Source: 55-13 sp964501275
Lineage (GTDB): Bacteria > Armatimonadota > Fimbriimonadia > Fimbriimonadales > Fimbriimonadaceae
DNA: 64,000 nucleotides
Assembly (NCBI GenBank): GCA_964501275.1
Contig: CAZCSP010000003.1
Coordinates: 1 to 64,000, forward strand
Direction of reading: 5' to 3'
This document shows, one piece after another, positions 49,910-59,125 of this stretch. Below the pieces are notes generated by a model. The model did not search any database, was not told where the DNA came from, and was given only the letters and a program-made list of their open reading frames with translations. The translations under genes and the position numbers were made by a program. Within the stretch, counting starts at the first letter, position 1. Each line of letters starts with the position of its first letter.

Positions 49910-51424
49910 TCATTTTGCCGTGCCAGTGGCTCGGGTTTCTCGAATCACGGTGACCTTGATCTGTCCGGGGTACTCCATCTCCGCCTCGATTCGCTTCGCG
50001 ACGTCGGCGGCGAGGCGGGCGGCGGCGAGGTCGTCGATCTCCTCGGGCTTTACGATCATCCTCACCTCACGCCCAGCTTGAACTGCGAACGACCTTTCGA
50101 CGCCGGGGAAGGAGTTGGCGAGCGTTTCCAGGGCGGTGAGCCGCTTGATGTAGTTCTCCAGGCTCTCACGTCGGGCGCCGGGGCGGGAGGCGGAGATGGT
50201 GTCGGCAATGATCACCAGCATGGCTTCGGGCGAGGTCGGCTCGATTTCATAGTGGTGGGCGCCGACCGCATTCAGGATGTGCTCCTTCTCATCGAGGCCC
50301 CGTAAGAACTCCATGCCCGTGAGCGCATGGGGGCCTTCCCATTCGGGACCGAGGGCTTTGCCGATGTCATGGATCAGTCCCGCTCGTTTGGCAATCTCCA
50401 CGTTTAATCCAAGTTCAGATGCCAAACTTGCGCATAATCGCGATACTTCCACCGAGTGGTCAAGGACGTTCTGCGCGTAGCTGGTGCGGAATCGGAGGCG
50501 GCCGAGGGCTTCGATGACCTTGAAATGGAGGCCAGGCACGTTGGCCCTTTCCACCGCCCTTTCGCCTGCATCCTTGATCATGCGATCGACCTCTTCCTTG
50601 GCTTTTTCAAACAGCTCCTCGATGCGACCAGGGTGGATGCGGCCATCGACCATCAGGTTCATCAGAGCCAAACGGGCGGTCTCGCGACGGACCGGGTCAA
50701 AGCAGGAGATCACGACGGCTTCGGGGGTCTCGTCGATAATGAGGTCGACCCCCGTGACCTGCTCGAAGGCGCGGATGTTGCGGCCTTCGCGACCGATGAT
50801 TCGCCCCTTCATATCCTCGCTGGGAAGCTCCACGACGGCGAGGGTGGCTTCGGTAACGTAGTCCACGACGGACCGTTGAATCACATCCAGTACCGTCTTC
50901 TTGGCTTTGCGCTCCGCATCAGCGATCGCATCCACTTCGATCTGCTTCGCTTTTCTCGCGGCGATCTCGGTGAACTCGGCGGAAACCCGGCTCAGGATCA
51001 AATCTTGGGCGGACTCGGGGGTTAGGTTTGCTACCCGATAGAGTTCCTGATCAATCTCGGCGAGCCTCTTGTCAGCCTGGAGCTTGAGGTCCTCCCACTC
51101 CTTGCGTTGGATAGCGAGCGACTCCTCCCGCTTCTCAACTAGCTGACGACGGGTTTCGAGGGCGTCCTCTTTGGCGGATAGTTTGTCTTCTTGCTTGGAG
51201 ATAGAGGCCTGCTTCTGGCGAATCTCGTCTTCCAGCTTTTCGCGAAGTCGAATCGCCTCCTCTTTCGCCTCCAAGATAGCAGCCCCCGATTTCAGCTCGG
51301 CCTCTTTCTCGGCTTGCTTTCGGACGCGTTCTGTGGTGGGGCGGAGCCAGAAGAGATAGAGGCCGCTGGTGAGAATAGCGGCACATCCCAGGCCCCAGAC
51401 CAAAGCGATCAGGGTGTCAGGCAT
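49910..51424 (-). CDS. rny: Ribonuclease Y
   Basis: 504 residues, the usual length. One N-terminal membrane anchor (TLIALVWGLGCAAILTSGLYL), then a long coiled coil (about 30-180), a KH domain (MKGRIIGREGRNIRAFEQVT) and an HD domain (GLIHDIGKALGPEWEGPHAL). RNase Y starts mRNA decay by endonucleolytic cleavage at the membrane. It lies 18 bp downstream of recX, so recA-recX-rny read as one unit; the YmdB-like partner lies 3 kb further on. Confidence 0.95.
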   Translation of the reverse strand: MPDTLIALVWGLGCAAILTSGLYLFWLRPTTERVRKQAEKEAELKSGAAILEAKEEAIRLREKLEDEIRQKQASISKQEDKLSAKEDALETRRQLVEKREESLAIQRKEWEDLKLQADKRLAEIDQELYRVANLTPESAQDLILSRVSAEFTEIAARKAKQIEVDAIADAERKAKKTVLDVIQRSVVDYVTEATLAVVELPSEDMKGRIIGREGRNIRAFEQVTGVDLIIDETPEAVVISCFDPVRRETARLALMNLMVDGRIHPGRIEELFEKAKEEVDRMIKDAGERAVERANVPGLHFKVIEALGRLRFRTSYAQNVLDHSVEVSRLCASLASELGLNVEIAKRAGLIHDIGKALGPEWEGPHALTGMEFLRGLDEKEHILNAVGAHHYEIEPTSPEAMLVIIADTISASRPGARRESLENYIKRLTALETLANSFPGVERSFAVQAGREVRMIVKPEEIDDLAAARLAADVAKRIEAEMEYPGQIKVTVIRETRATGTAK

Positions 51425-51442
51425 TCTTATCTATGCCGGGAT

Positions 51443-51895
51443 TCAGTCGGACCCGAAGAACTCATTGAGCGGGCCTTCGATCTCTTCCTCGGCAAAGCCT
51501 CGCCCGAGAAGAAACCGTGCGCCACGCGCCCGATCGTCCGTCGGTCGGAACTTAGCCGAGAGAGCGTCGATCATGGCTTTCGTTTGATCGGTCGGCGAGA
51601 TTTCGCCAAGGCACTCTTCAATGATGTCTTCCGGGGCGCCTCGTCTCTGCAACTCGGCGCGTAATTTCTCTACCCCTGCCGCCCGCTTCCCGGTCATGCG
51701 TGCAACAAGGTTTTGTGTCGAACGTTTATCGTCAACTAGTTTACGCCGAACAAGGTGCCGGATGACCGGCTCAATGTCTTCCGCCTCAAAACGCTTCCGC
51801 TCAAGCTCGCGCTGGATCTCTGCGACGAACCGATCTTTGCCGCTGAGCATCCGCAAAGCGGCTTCGAGACACATCGTGTCGATCAGCTCGCTCAA
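51443..51895 (-). CDS. recX: Regulatory protein RecX
   Basis: 150 residues from a TTG start with AAGGAG eight bases upstream, overlapping the recA stop region. RecX binds RecA filaments and limits their activity. The three-helix repeats are visible (AALRMLSGKDRFVAEIQREL, LVRRKLVDDKRSTQNLVARM, AELQRRGAPEDIIEECLGEI). An ATG at 51874 is a later possible start. It is 12 bp downstream of recA. Confidence 0.9.
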   Translation of the reverse strand: MSELIDTMCLEAALRMLSGKDRFVAEIQRELERKRFEAEDIEPVIRHLVRRKLVDDKRSTQNLVARMTGKRAAGVEKLRAELQRRGAPEDIIEECLGEISPTDQTKAMIDALSAKFRPTDDRARGARFLLGRGFAEEEIEGPLNEFFGSD

Positions 51896-51907
51896 GCGCC
51901 TTTCTCC

Positions 51908-52957
51908 TTACTCGTCCCCGTCAACCATCGCCGCGACTTTGCCATTTGCCGCCGCCTTATCGGCTTTGAGTTGGGCTCGCAATTTGCCGTCGATCTCTTT
52001 GAAGATTTCAGGATGCTCATCCAAGAAGGTGCGCGCATTGTCGCGACCTTGGCCCAGTCGCACTTCGCCGTAGTTGAAATAGGTTCCCGAGCGGGTGGTG
52101 ACGCCCTTCTCGGTCGCGATATCCAGGAGGTCGCCGGACTTGGAAATACCCTTGCCGAAAATCATATCGAACTCGGCGGTCTTGAAGGGTGGGGCAACTT
52201 TGTTCTTTACGACCTTCACCTTGGTGCGCGCGCCGATCTGGTCGGGACCGTTCTTGATCGCGTCGCCCTTGCGGACTTCCAATCTCACCGAAGCCCAGAA
52301 TTTGAGGGCGCGACCACCGGGAGTCACTTCAGGGTTGCCATACATGACGCCGATCTTCTCGCGAAGTTGGTTGATGAAGATCGCGGAGGTATTGGATTTG
52401 TTAAGCGAAGCGCCAAGCTTTCGCAGGGCCTGGCTCATCATTCGGGCTTGCAGTCCAACGAAAGAGTCGCCCATCTCACCCTCGATCTCCGCCTTGGGGA
52501 CCAGCGCGGCTACCGAGTCGATGACTACGAGATCGACCGCGCCCGAGCGGATGATGGAGTCGGCGATTTCCAGAGCTTCCTCACCATTATTGGGCTGGGA
52601 GATATAGAGCTTGTCGATGTCCACTCCCAAGGTCTGGGCGTACTCGGTATCCATGGCATGCTCGGCGTCGATGTAGAGCGCCAGCCCGCCTGCCTTTTGG
52701 CACTCGGCCACGCAGTGGAGAGCCAGCGTGGTCTTACCGCCAGATTCTGGTCCATAGATTTCGATAATCCGGCCCCGTGGGATGCCGCCAATCCCCAGAG
52801 CGGTATCCAGGCTGAGCGAACCCGTGGAGATCGCCTCGATGCTCTCCCGTTCGCCGTCGCCCATGCGCATAATCGCACCCTTGCCGAATGCCTTTTCAAT
52901 CTGCCCCAGCGCCATCTGCAGGGCGCGCTCTCGTGCTTCAAGACCCTCGTTCGCCAT
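51908..52957 (-). CDS. recA: Recombinase RecA
   Basis: 349 residues from the ATG at 52957, with GGAAGAAAAG immediately upstream; an ATG at 52996 is in frame but adds an unusual extension. Walker A is GPESGGKTT, Walker B VDLVVIDSVAALV, and the DNA-binding loops are in EGEMGDSFVGLQARMMSQAL and MYGNPEVTPGGRALKFWAS. It drives strand exchange and LexA cleavage. I saw no clear LexA box upstream. The order recA-recX-rny is conserved in several phyla. Confidence 0.97.
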   Translation of the reverse strand: MANEGLEARERALQMALGQIEKAFGKGAIMRMGDGERESIEAISTGSLSLDTALGIGGIPRGRIIEIYGPESGGKTTLALHCVAECQKAGGLALYIDAEHAMDTEYAQTLGVDIDKLYISQPNNGEEALEIADSIIRSGAVDLVVIDSVAALVPKAEIEGEMGDSFVGLQARMMSQALRKLGASLNKSNTSAIFINQLREKIGVMYGNPEVTPGGRALKFWASVRLEVRKGDAIKNGPDQIGARTKVKVVKNKVAPPFKTAEFDMIFGKGISKSGDLLDIATEKGVTTRSGTYFNYGEVRLGQGRDNARTFLDEHPEIFKEIDGKLRAQLKADKAAANGKVAAMVDGDE

Positions 52958-53112
52958 CTTTTCTTCCCGTCCGTTCAGTGTTTCCGCTCGTCGCATGTCT
53001 ACGTCAGTCTACCAAAACTTTGCAGAAATGGATGAGTTTTTTCAAAAAGTCTTTGGGAAGATACCTGGGGACGGTGTTAAGGCATTAAGGTGTTGCGGCT
53101 TTTTGAGGTCGT

Positions 53113-53142
53113 GATCCGAGCCCCCTCAAGGGGGCTCGGATC
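53113..53142 (-). terminator. Perfect 13-bp hairpin after the lipoprotein gene
   Basis: GATCCGAGCCCCC (53113-53125) pairs with GGGGGCTCGGATC (53130-53142) around loop TCAA. It starts three bases past the stop codon at 53146 of the minus-strand lipoprotein gene. No T-run follows on the minus strand. Confidence 0.6.
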
Positions 53143-53145
53143 GCG

Positions 53146-54219
53146 TTATTGAGTAATCGCGCCCATTTTCACCACTTCAAAATCGCTTCCTTTCACCTGC
53201 TTCAACGTGTTCAACTCCGAGTCGCTCCATCGGGCGTCGGGAGCGCCCGACATATACCAGTCTGAGCCGTTGTCGGCGACGATCATGCCGTACTTCTTGA
53301 GGGCGCGGAGGATAACTTGGGCGGAGGGCGGGTAGCCGGAGATATTGAAGCTGGCCTTCAGGCGCACCCGCATTCCCATCGGAGGTCGGTTCACATCGGT
53401 CGAACTGCTGGCCCAGTGGCGGGCAGGGTGGACGTAGGCTCGGCGGGACTTGGAGACCGTGAAGCGGATCGCATGGTTGATTTCTCCGTTCAGAACCACC
53501 TCGTCGTAGCGCACCAGGCCGGGGAAGATCGGCAAGCCTGCCGCATCCGCTGAGGTCCAGCCTGCGGGGCGGAGGGCGTTGGACTTCAGGTCAAACTTCG
53601 CTCCCGACCCGCAGTGCCAGCCCTGGCCATTCGGAAAGCTGTAGAAGGTCTCCCAAAGCTCCTTGTTGTCTCTGTCGATCACCAGAATATGGCGGTCGCC
53701 CGTGGAGTCCGGTCCGCCCTCGATGGGAGGATTGGGCGGAATCGGATAGGGGCCGGGGTCGCTCTCGCTGGCGTAATCGAAGGTCATCGGGACGCGGGGC
53801 TGGTTGCCAGGAACCACCACGTAGGGAATCCCGAACGGTCCGCCGTTCCAATTCGCGCCGAAGTCGGGGTGGAGGTTCTTGTTGAGGCCGATCGAAGCGA
53901 TGATGTTGGTAGAGTTGGGATCGACCGGTTCTTGGTCGATGGGCGTGTTCCAAGGGTTGTCGTCCGGGAAAGGCCGGTAGCCGTTCATGTTCGCCCCGAC
54001 GCCAAGGTCAGGAAGTGGACCGCCGCCTGTGGAGCCGGTCGAGCCAGTCGAACCGGTGGAACCCGTTGATCCGGTCGAGCCGGTGGTTTCCGAGGTCGTT
54101 CCGGTGGATCCGCCGGTTGCGCCCGAAGAGCCAGAACCTCCCCCGCCTCCGCAAGAGGACAGGATGAGGGCCGATACGAAGACCCCCAAGACGACGACTG
54201 GCAAACTCCCTTTAACCAA
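53146..54219 (-). CDS. Lipoprotein with (GST)n repeat, unknown function
   Basis: 357 residues from a TTG start (GGGAGAG upstream). The leader ends in a lipobox (LILSSC), and the mature part opens with a Gly/Ser-rich tail and about six tandem Ser-Thr-Gly triplets, then a folded domain (residues about 75-357) containing NPWNTPIDQEPVDPNS and HAIRFTVSKSRRAYVHPARH. I do not recognise the family. It is likely displayed on the envelope, the repeats acting as a flexible linker. The repeats are built from near-identical 9-base units, a likely slippage site. Confidence 0.75.
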   Translation of the reverse strand: MVKGSLPVVVLGVFVSALILSSCGGGGGSGSSGATGGSTGTTSETTGSTGSTGSTGSTGSTGSTGGGPLPDLGVGANMNGYRPFPDDNPWNTPIDQEPVDPNSTNIIASIGLNKNLHPDFGANWNGGPFGIPYVVVPGNQPRVPMTFDYASESDPGPYPIPPNPPIEGGPDSTGDRHILVIDRDNKELWETFYSFPNGQGWHCGSGAKFDLKSNALRPAGWTSADAAGLPIFPGLVRYDEVVLNGEINHAIRFTVSKSRRAYVHPARHWASSSTDVNRPPMGMRVRLKASFNISGYPPSAQVILRALKKYGMIVADNGSDWYMSGAPDARWSDSELNTLKQVKGSDFEVVKMGAITQ

Positions 54220-54335
54220 TACTCTCTCCCGTTGTGCGTCTCCTGGATAGGAAACTTCCCTAGGAGACGGTCACAATTAACAGCCTTGTTCCGTATTCAA
54301 TCGGTTGGAGACGCCCGTAGCGTTAACATGAATCC

Positions 54336-56660
54336 ATGATCCCCAGAAGCTCTTTCCTGATCGCCATCTGCTGGCTTGCCTCTAGCGCAGTTGCCCAGAC
54401 TCTCAATTTCGACGACCTTTACCCCCGCCGACCGTTCACCGGGAAGCCGGCGGCAGGCATGGAGTGGTCCCACTCCGACCGCTACGTTGCCTACCTGTGG
54501 AATCCGTACAAGGACCGAGGGATGGACATTTGGGTGTACGACACCCAAGACGGCTCAACCAAGCGGCTGACCTCGATGGAGGTCATGAAGCCGTTCGACC
54601 GCGACATTCCGAAGGTGATGGAGCGGTATCAGAAAGAGGACGAGGAGTTGGACAAGGCCGATACGATGTCGGACCTCGAGTACCGCGAATGGTCGCTCAA
54701 GAAGAAGAAAGAGGACGAGGACCGGAAGGAGCCGCTGCCTGCCTATCCAGGAATCTCCGGCTTCCAATGGGCCAAGAAAGCCGACGAAATGCTCTTCACC
54801 TATAAGGGCGATATCTACCGCCTGAAGATCGGGGAGTCCCGCCCCGCGCGCCTCACTCAGACTCGCGACGGCGAAAGCCAGCCCGAGTATGCGAAGGACG
54901 ATCAGGGCTTTTACTTCCGCCGGGGCGATGGCGTGTACTACATGAGTTTCAGCAGTCCGGTCGTTCGCCAACTGAACCCGGCCCTGCCCAACAACATGCC
55001 GCTCCAAGGCTACATGATCTCGCCCGCCAACGACCGCCTCGTCATCTTCAGTGGACGCTCGATCGGGGCGGATCGGCAGGTGGATTACATCGTCTATCGG
55101 AGCCGGTTTGCGGAGGCTAGGAAGACGGGTCGCGGGGTGGCCGACGATAAGTTCAACTCCGAGAGCTACATCTTCATGTACGACCTCAACGACGACCCGG
55201 AGGCCAATCCGAGCAACGATGGCAAGCCGTGGGAGGTTTGGAAGTTCCCCGGCGGCGAGGAGTACCACGAGACCAGCGTCAATCGGGAGCCTTGGTCGCC
55301 GGATGGCAAGCAGTTCGTCTTCGCGAGTTGGAAGCGAGACAAGAAGGAGTTAGCGTTTTGGACGGCGGACGTGCAGTCCAAGACCCTGAAGCAGATCTAC
55401 AAGACCAGCCACGACGGCGAGCACAGGTCCCCCAGTCTGGCCTCCCCCTTCTTCTCGCCCGACGGTGCCAAGGTTTTCTGCCTGCTGGAGAACAGCGGCT
55501 ACCGCCAAGCCTGGAGCATCGATCCTGCCACCCAGACTGCGACCCAAGTGAGCAAGGGAGACTACGAGACCTACCCCATCGAAGCCAGCAAGGACGGCAA
55601 GTCGCTGTTCGTTCGCTCCGGCAAAGACAGTCCGGCGCGGATGCAACTCTATCGAGTGGATGTGGCGACCGGCGAGTACGTCAAGTTCTCCAAGCAGGTT
55701 GGAAGCTATGGCGAACAGGTGGTATTGAGCAATGCCCAAAGCCGGGCGGTGACGACTTTCGCCAACTGGTCCCAACTCTCTGAGCTTCACCTGGTCTCGA
55801 CTGGCAGTGAGGCGGAGAAGGCGCTTACCGATTCCCACCGGAAAGAAGCCTTCGACAAGATCAACCAGATCAAGCCGGAAATTTTCACCTACAAGAACCG
55901 GAACGGCCAGACCATCTACGGCTACATCTTCACGCCCAAGGACTTGAAGAAGAGCAAGCGGCCGTTGATGATCTACGTCTACGGTGGTCCGCTGGGAACG
56001 GGCAAGTCCATCGTGGATGGCGTTTTCAACTCCACCGCCTACCTGTTTAATATGTACTTGACTCAGAAATACGGGTTCGTCACGGTTACCATCGACCCTC
56101 GCGGGCAGAGCGGGTACGGGGCGGAGTTTGGCAAAGCCAACTGGGATGCTCCCGGCAAGGCTCAGACTGAGGACTTGACGGACGGCGTGAAGTATCTGGT
56201 CCAGAACTACAACGTGGATGCCAAGAAGGTCGCGATCAACGGGTGGTCGTTTGGTGGGTTCCAGACGCAAATGTGTATGTATTCTGCTCCAGAGGTGTTC
56301 ACATTGGGCATTGCCGGGGCCGGCCCGACCGAGTGGCAGAACTACAACACCTGGTACACGGGCGGCGTGATCGGGGATTCCCGGCTCGGAAAACCCGAAG
56401 ATTTGGATAAGTTTTCTCTAACACAGATAGCGAAAAACCTGCGGAGTCCGTTGATGTTGTTGCACGGCGTGGAAGACACGAACGTGCTGTTTCAGGACAC
56501 GGTGATGGTGTATCGGAAGCTTCTTCAGTATGGCAAAGGGCCGTTGGTAGAGCTCTCTATCGACCCCACCGGCGGCCACGGCATGGGGGGAGACATGAGC
56601 AACCGAGATCGCCACGAGATCTACTTGGCGTTTATCCGCAAGTGGTGGCGGCTGGACTAG
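54336..56660 (+). CDS. Secreted S9-family serine peptidase (DPP IV-like)
   Basis: 774 residues with a signal peptide (1-20). The beta-propeller part (residues about 30-500) contains WSHSDRYVAYLWNPYKDRG and similar repeats. The C-terminal hydrolase has nucleophile S638 in INGWSFGGFQTQM, an aspartate in LHGVEDTNVLF and a histidine in PTGGHGMGG. It should cleave dipeptides or small peptides outside the cell. It is alone, convergent with the Spy-like gene, and ends at a dispersed repeat. Confidence 0.9.
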   Translation: MIPRSSFLIAICWLASSAVAQTLNFDDLYPRRPFTGKPAAGMEWSHSDRYVAYLWNPYKDRGMDIWVYDTQDGSTKRLTSMEVMKPFDRDIPKVMERYQKEDEELDKADTMSDLEYREWSLKKKKEDEDRKEPLPAYPGISGFQWAKKADEMLFTYKGDIYRLKIGESRPARLTQTRDGESQPEYAKDDQGFYFRRGDGVYYMSFSSPVVRQLNPALPNNMPLQGYMISPANDRLVIFSGRSIGADRQVDYIVYRSRFAEARKTGRGVADDKFNSESYIFMYDLNDDPEANPSNDGKPWEVWKFPGGEEYHETSVNREPWSPDGKQFVFASWKRDKKELAFWTADVQSKTLKQIYKTSHDGEHRSPSLASPFFSPDGAKVFCLLENSGYRQAWSIDPATQTATQVSKGDYETYPIEASKDGKSLFVRSGKDSPARMQLYRVDVATGEYVKFSKQVGSYGEQVVLSNAQSRAVTTFANWSQLSELHLVSTGSEAEKALTDSHRKEAFDKINQIKPEIFTYKNRNGQTIYGYIFTPKDLKKSKRPLMIYVYGGPLGTGKSIVDGVFNSTAYLFNMYLTQKYGFVTVTIDPRGQSGYGAEFGKANWDAPGKAQTEDLTDGVKYLVQNYNVDAKKVAINGWSFGGFQTQMCMYSAPEVFTLGIAGAGPTEWQNYNTWYTGGVIGDSRLGKPEDLDKFSLTQIAKNLRSPLMLLHGVEDTNVLFQDTVMVYRKLLQYGKGPLVELSIDPTGGHGMGGDMSNRDRHEIYLAFIRKWWRLD

Positions 56661-56661
56661 A

Positions 56662-56741
56662 CGTGGCTTGTGAAGTGTGGCCTGTGGAATGTAGAACGTT
56701 TCCCACAATTCACAGGCCACAAGCCACATTTCACAGGCTAG
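56662..56741. repeat. Dispersed repeat family B, copy 1
   Basis: GTGGCTTGTG, AAGTGTGGCCTGTGGAATGT on one side and ATTCACAGGCCACAAGCC, ACATTTCACAGGC on the other form a near-inverted repeat. The same vocabulary (GTGGCTTGTGGAATGTG, CACATTCCACAGGCC) is at 62627-62697. Confidence 0.7.
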
Positions 56742-57535
56742 AAGCCTGGACCACGCCCAGGTCCACCGGGACCTCCCGGGCCACCGAAGCCTGGTCCGCC
56801 CTGCGGGTGTTCGATCTTGAAGGGTTTGCCCAGCATCGACTGCCAGACCGCCTTCTGCTCACCAGATAGGATGGCTACGACCTTGGCGTTGAGGGCCGCT
56901 TGGTTTTTCTCCATCTCGGCTCGCATTTGGGCCGGGTCGCGGCGTTCGCCTCCTTGAGGCGGTCTCCCTCCGGGACGGTTCTGCTCCAGGATTTGGCGCA
57001 CCTGCTCGCGTTGGTTCTCGGTGAGACGGACCTTCTCTGCGATCTCCGGGCGGGTCAGGGCCATCGCGCCTTGCTGTTGAAGGCCGATCTCCTGGTATCG
57101 CCGGTATTGACTGTCGGAAAGAATCCCTTGGATTTTCTTCTCCATCTCCTGGTTTGGTCCACCGGGTCCGCCTTGTCGCCTCTCGCCCTGGGGAGGTCCG
57201 CCCTGTCCACCCTGCCCGCGTTGCCCACCTTGGCCAAATTGGCCACGCTGTCCACCCTGGCCACGATCAGGAGGTCCGCCGGGGCCTCCGGGACCGCGCT
57301 GGGGCATCAGCTTGCCAAGTTCCTGCTTTTGCTCTTCGGTCAACTTCAGTTCCTTCTGGACGCTGGGGTTCATCAGGAGCTGTGGCCCCTGCAACCCGCC
57401 GCCAGGACCCATGCCCGGTCCGCCCCGCATTCCACCAGGCCCTTGCGGAGGTCCAAATCCGCCGCCTTGGGGCTGGCCGAACGATAGGGCGCAAACGGCC
57501 GTGAGAGCGGCGATAGCTAATAGTGTCTTTTTCAT
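56738..57535 (-). CDS. Spy/CpxP-like periplasmic Gly/Gln/Pro-rich protein
   Basis: 265 residues from the ATG at 57535 (AGAGGTG upstream). A signal peptide (KKTLLAIAALTAVCALSFG) precedes a Gly/Pro/Gln-rich tract, then two LTxxQ-like segments typical of Spy/CpxP: KELKLTEEQKQELGKLMPQ and KVRLTENQREQVRQILEQN, then a Gly-rich end. Spy and CpxP are periplasmic chaperones or stress sensors. It lies 96 bp downstream of the histidine kinase and is co-oriented, which fits a CpxA/CpxP-type unit. Confidence 0.78.
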   Translation of the reverse strand: MKKTLLAIAALTAVCALSFGQPQGGGFGPPQGPGGMRGGPGMGPGGGLQGPQLLMNPSVQKELKLTEEQKQELGKLMPQRGPGGPGGPPDRGQGGQRGQFGQGGQRGQGGQGGPPQGERRQGGPGGPNQEMEKKIQGILSDSQYRRYQEIGLQQQGAMALTRPEIAEKVRLTENQREQVRQILEQNRPGGRPPQGGERRDPAQMRAEMEKNQAALNAKVVAILSGEQKAVWQSMLGKPFKIEHPQGGPGFGGPGGPGGPGRGPGF

Positions 57536-57631
57536 TTTCTGCACCTCTGTCCCGATTCCTCGGGGTTGGTATCTCTGTTGTGGCAATGTTTTATGAGGAA
57601 GTTATGTGATTGCCGCTGGATCGCATTTTTT

Positions 57632-59125
57632 TTAGAAAAAGACCGAGACTTGGGTGCCTTCTCCCGGTTTGGAAGCGATTTCCAACCGTCCGCCGTGGCC
57701 CTCTACGATGGCTCTGCAGATCGCCAACCCCAACCCGCTACCGCCCGTGTCGCCGGTTCGCGAGGAGTCCACTCGGTAGAAGCGCTCAGTGAGGTGGGGC
57801 AGGTGCTCGGGCGCGATGCCGGTTCCGGTGTCTCGGACGATAGCCCTCAATCCACCCTCTTCCCGTATCTCTACGAGAACGGTCCCCTTGGCGGTATGTC
57901 GATAGGCGTTCTCCAGCAGATTTATAAAGACCCGCCGCATCGCTTCGTGGTCGACTTCGACGGTGACGGCGTGGTCGGGGAACGTCGTTTGAAGATCGAT
58001 GGGGCCGGGCTTGGCTACCTGCTCGATGGCCTCACTCAAGATGACGCGGAGGTCTGTCCGCTCCCGCTGAAGCGCCAACTGTCCCGCATCCACCTTTGCC
58101 AAAAGAAGCAGCTGGTTCACGAGCCGGTTCATCCCCTCGGCGGATTCGCTTGCCACTTCAATGGCTTTTCGTCGGTCTTCCTCCGAGGCTCCCGGCTCCA
58201 TAGCTGCGCTGGCGGCGAGCTTCATTCTTGTGAGCGGCGTTCTCAGTTCATGAGAGGCGTCGGCGGTGAATCGGCGCTGTTGCTCATAGGCGGTCTGCAG
58301 GTCTTGGAAGGACTTTTCCAGGCGGGCGATCATGGCGTTGATGGACTCGCCCAGTTCTGCGAATTCATCTTCGCCTTCGATAGGGATGCGCTGGCTCAAG
58401 TTGGTTTCTGAGATAGTCGTGGCGGCGTCGCGCATCGTGCCGATGGGGCGCATGGCTCGGTTGGTGAGGAACATCGCGCCAAGGGCGGCGGCGAGGAGGG
58501 CGCAGGGAAGGGCGATGGCGAGGGTCAGGGTTTGGGACCGCCAGAGCCGATCCAAGTCGCGGGTCTCCCGGGCAACCTGGACAATCGCCTGGACCTCGCC
58601 CTGTTCCAGCCAGGGCATGGTGTAGATGCGAATCCGCTCGCCCTCGAACTGGCCATCGCTAAAGAGGGGGCGGCGGTCGCGGATTGCCGTGTTCATCGCT
58701 TGAGGATCGAACGGAGTATCTCCCGGCTGGGACAAGGATTCTAGCTGGAGGTTGAAGTGCCTTGGCCGACGGAGGTTGGCGATTCGGAATCCCTCGGCAT
58801 CCAGGCTCTGCGGTGGGTTGCCGGGAGGCTCTTGTCTTTGAAAAACCGGTGGCTCGATCTGGCCGAATCCCGGTCCACCTTGACCCCTTGGGCCGCCTCG
58901 TCGATCTGTTCCTCCTGGACCACGTGGACCTCCTTGGAAATCGGGCCCAAACGGGGGGCGGCGAGAGCGTCTTGCCTGTTCCTGTAGCTCCCGATCTATG
59001 GAAGCGGCGAGCCTATTCTGGTTGACCAAGAGGATGGCGAAGCCAAAGGCGATGAGCGTCGTCCCGAGAATGGCGACGTTCCAAAGGGTGAGGCGAACGC
59101 GGAGCGATTGGAAGCCAAGCCTCAG
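57632..59125 (-). CDS. Sensor histidine kinase with Gly/Arg-rich periplasmic region
   Basis: 497 residues from a CTG at 59125, which overlaps the response-regulator stop (CTGA) and follows GGGAGG six bases upstream; no ATG, GTG or TTG in frame gives TM1. The TTG at 59029 would remove TM1 (LTLWNVAILGTTLIAFGFAI). The periplasmic part is Gly/Pro/Arg-rich (GPRGPGGTDRRGGPRGQGGP). TM2 and HAMP follow, then the HisKA domain with H292 (SHELRTPLTRM), N box (NLLENAYRH) and G boxes (DTGTGIAPEH, GGSGLGLAI). The CTG start is an inference. Confidence 0.82.
   Translation of the reverse strand: MRLGFQSLRVRLTLWNVAILGTTLIAFGFAILLVNQNRLAASIDRELQEQARRSRRPPFGPDFQGGPRGPGGTDRRGGPRGQGGPGFGQIEPPVFQRQEPPGNPPQSLDAEGFRIANLRRPRHFNLQLESLSQPGDTPFDPQAMNTAIRDRRPLFSDGQFEGERIRIYTMPWLEQGEVQAIVQVARETRDLDRLWRSQTLTLAIALPCALLAAALGAMFLTNRAMRPIGTMRDAATTISETNLSQRIPIEGEDEFAELGESINAMIARLEKSFQDLQTAYEQQRRFTADASHELRTPLTRMKLAASAAMEPGASEEDRRKAIEVASESAEGMNRLVNQLLLLAKVDAGQLALQRERTDLRVILSEAIEQVAKPGPIDLQTTFPDHAVTVEVDHEAMRRVFINLLENAYRHTAKGTVLVEIREEGGLRAIVRDTGTGIAPEHLPHLTERFYRVDSSRTGDTGGSGLGLAICRAIVEGHGGRLEIASKPGEGTQVSVFF

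Noticed and set aside
52958..53100. LexA box upstream of recA
   Set aside because: No GAAC-N4-GTTC or CTGT-N8-ACAG type palindrome was found; the LexA site of this phylum is not known to me.
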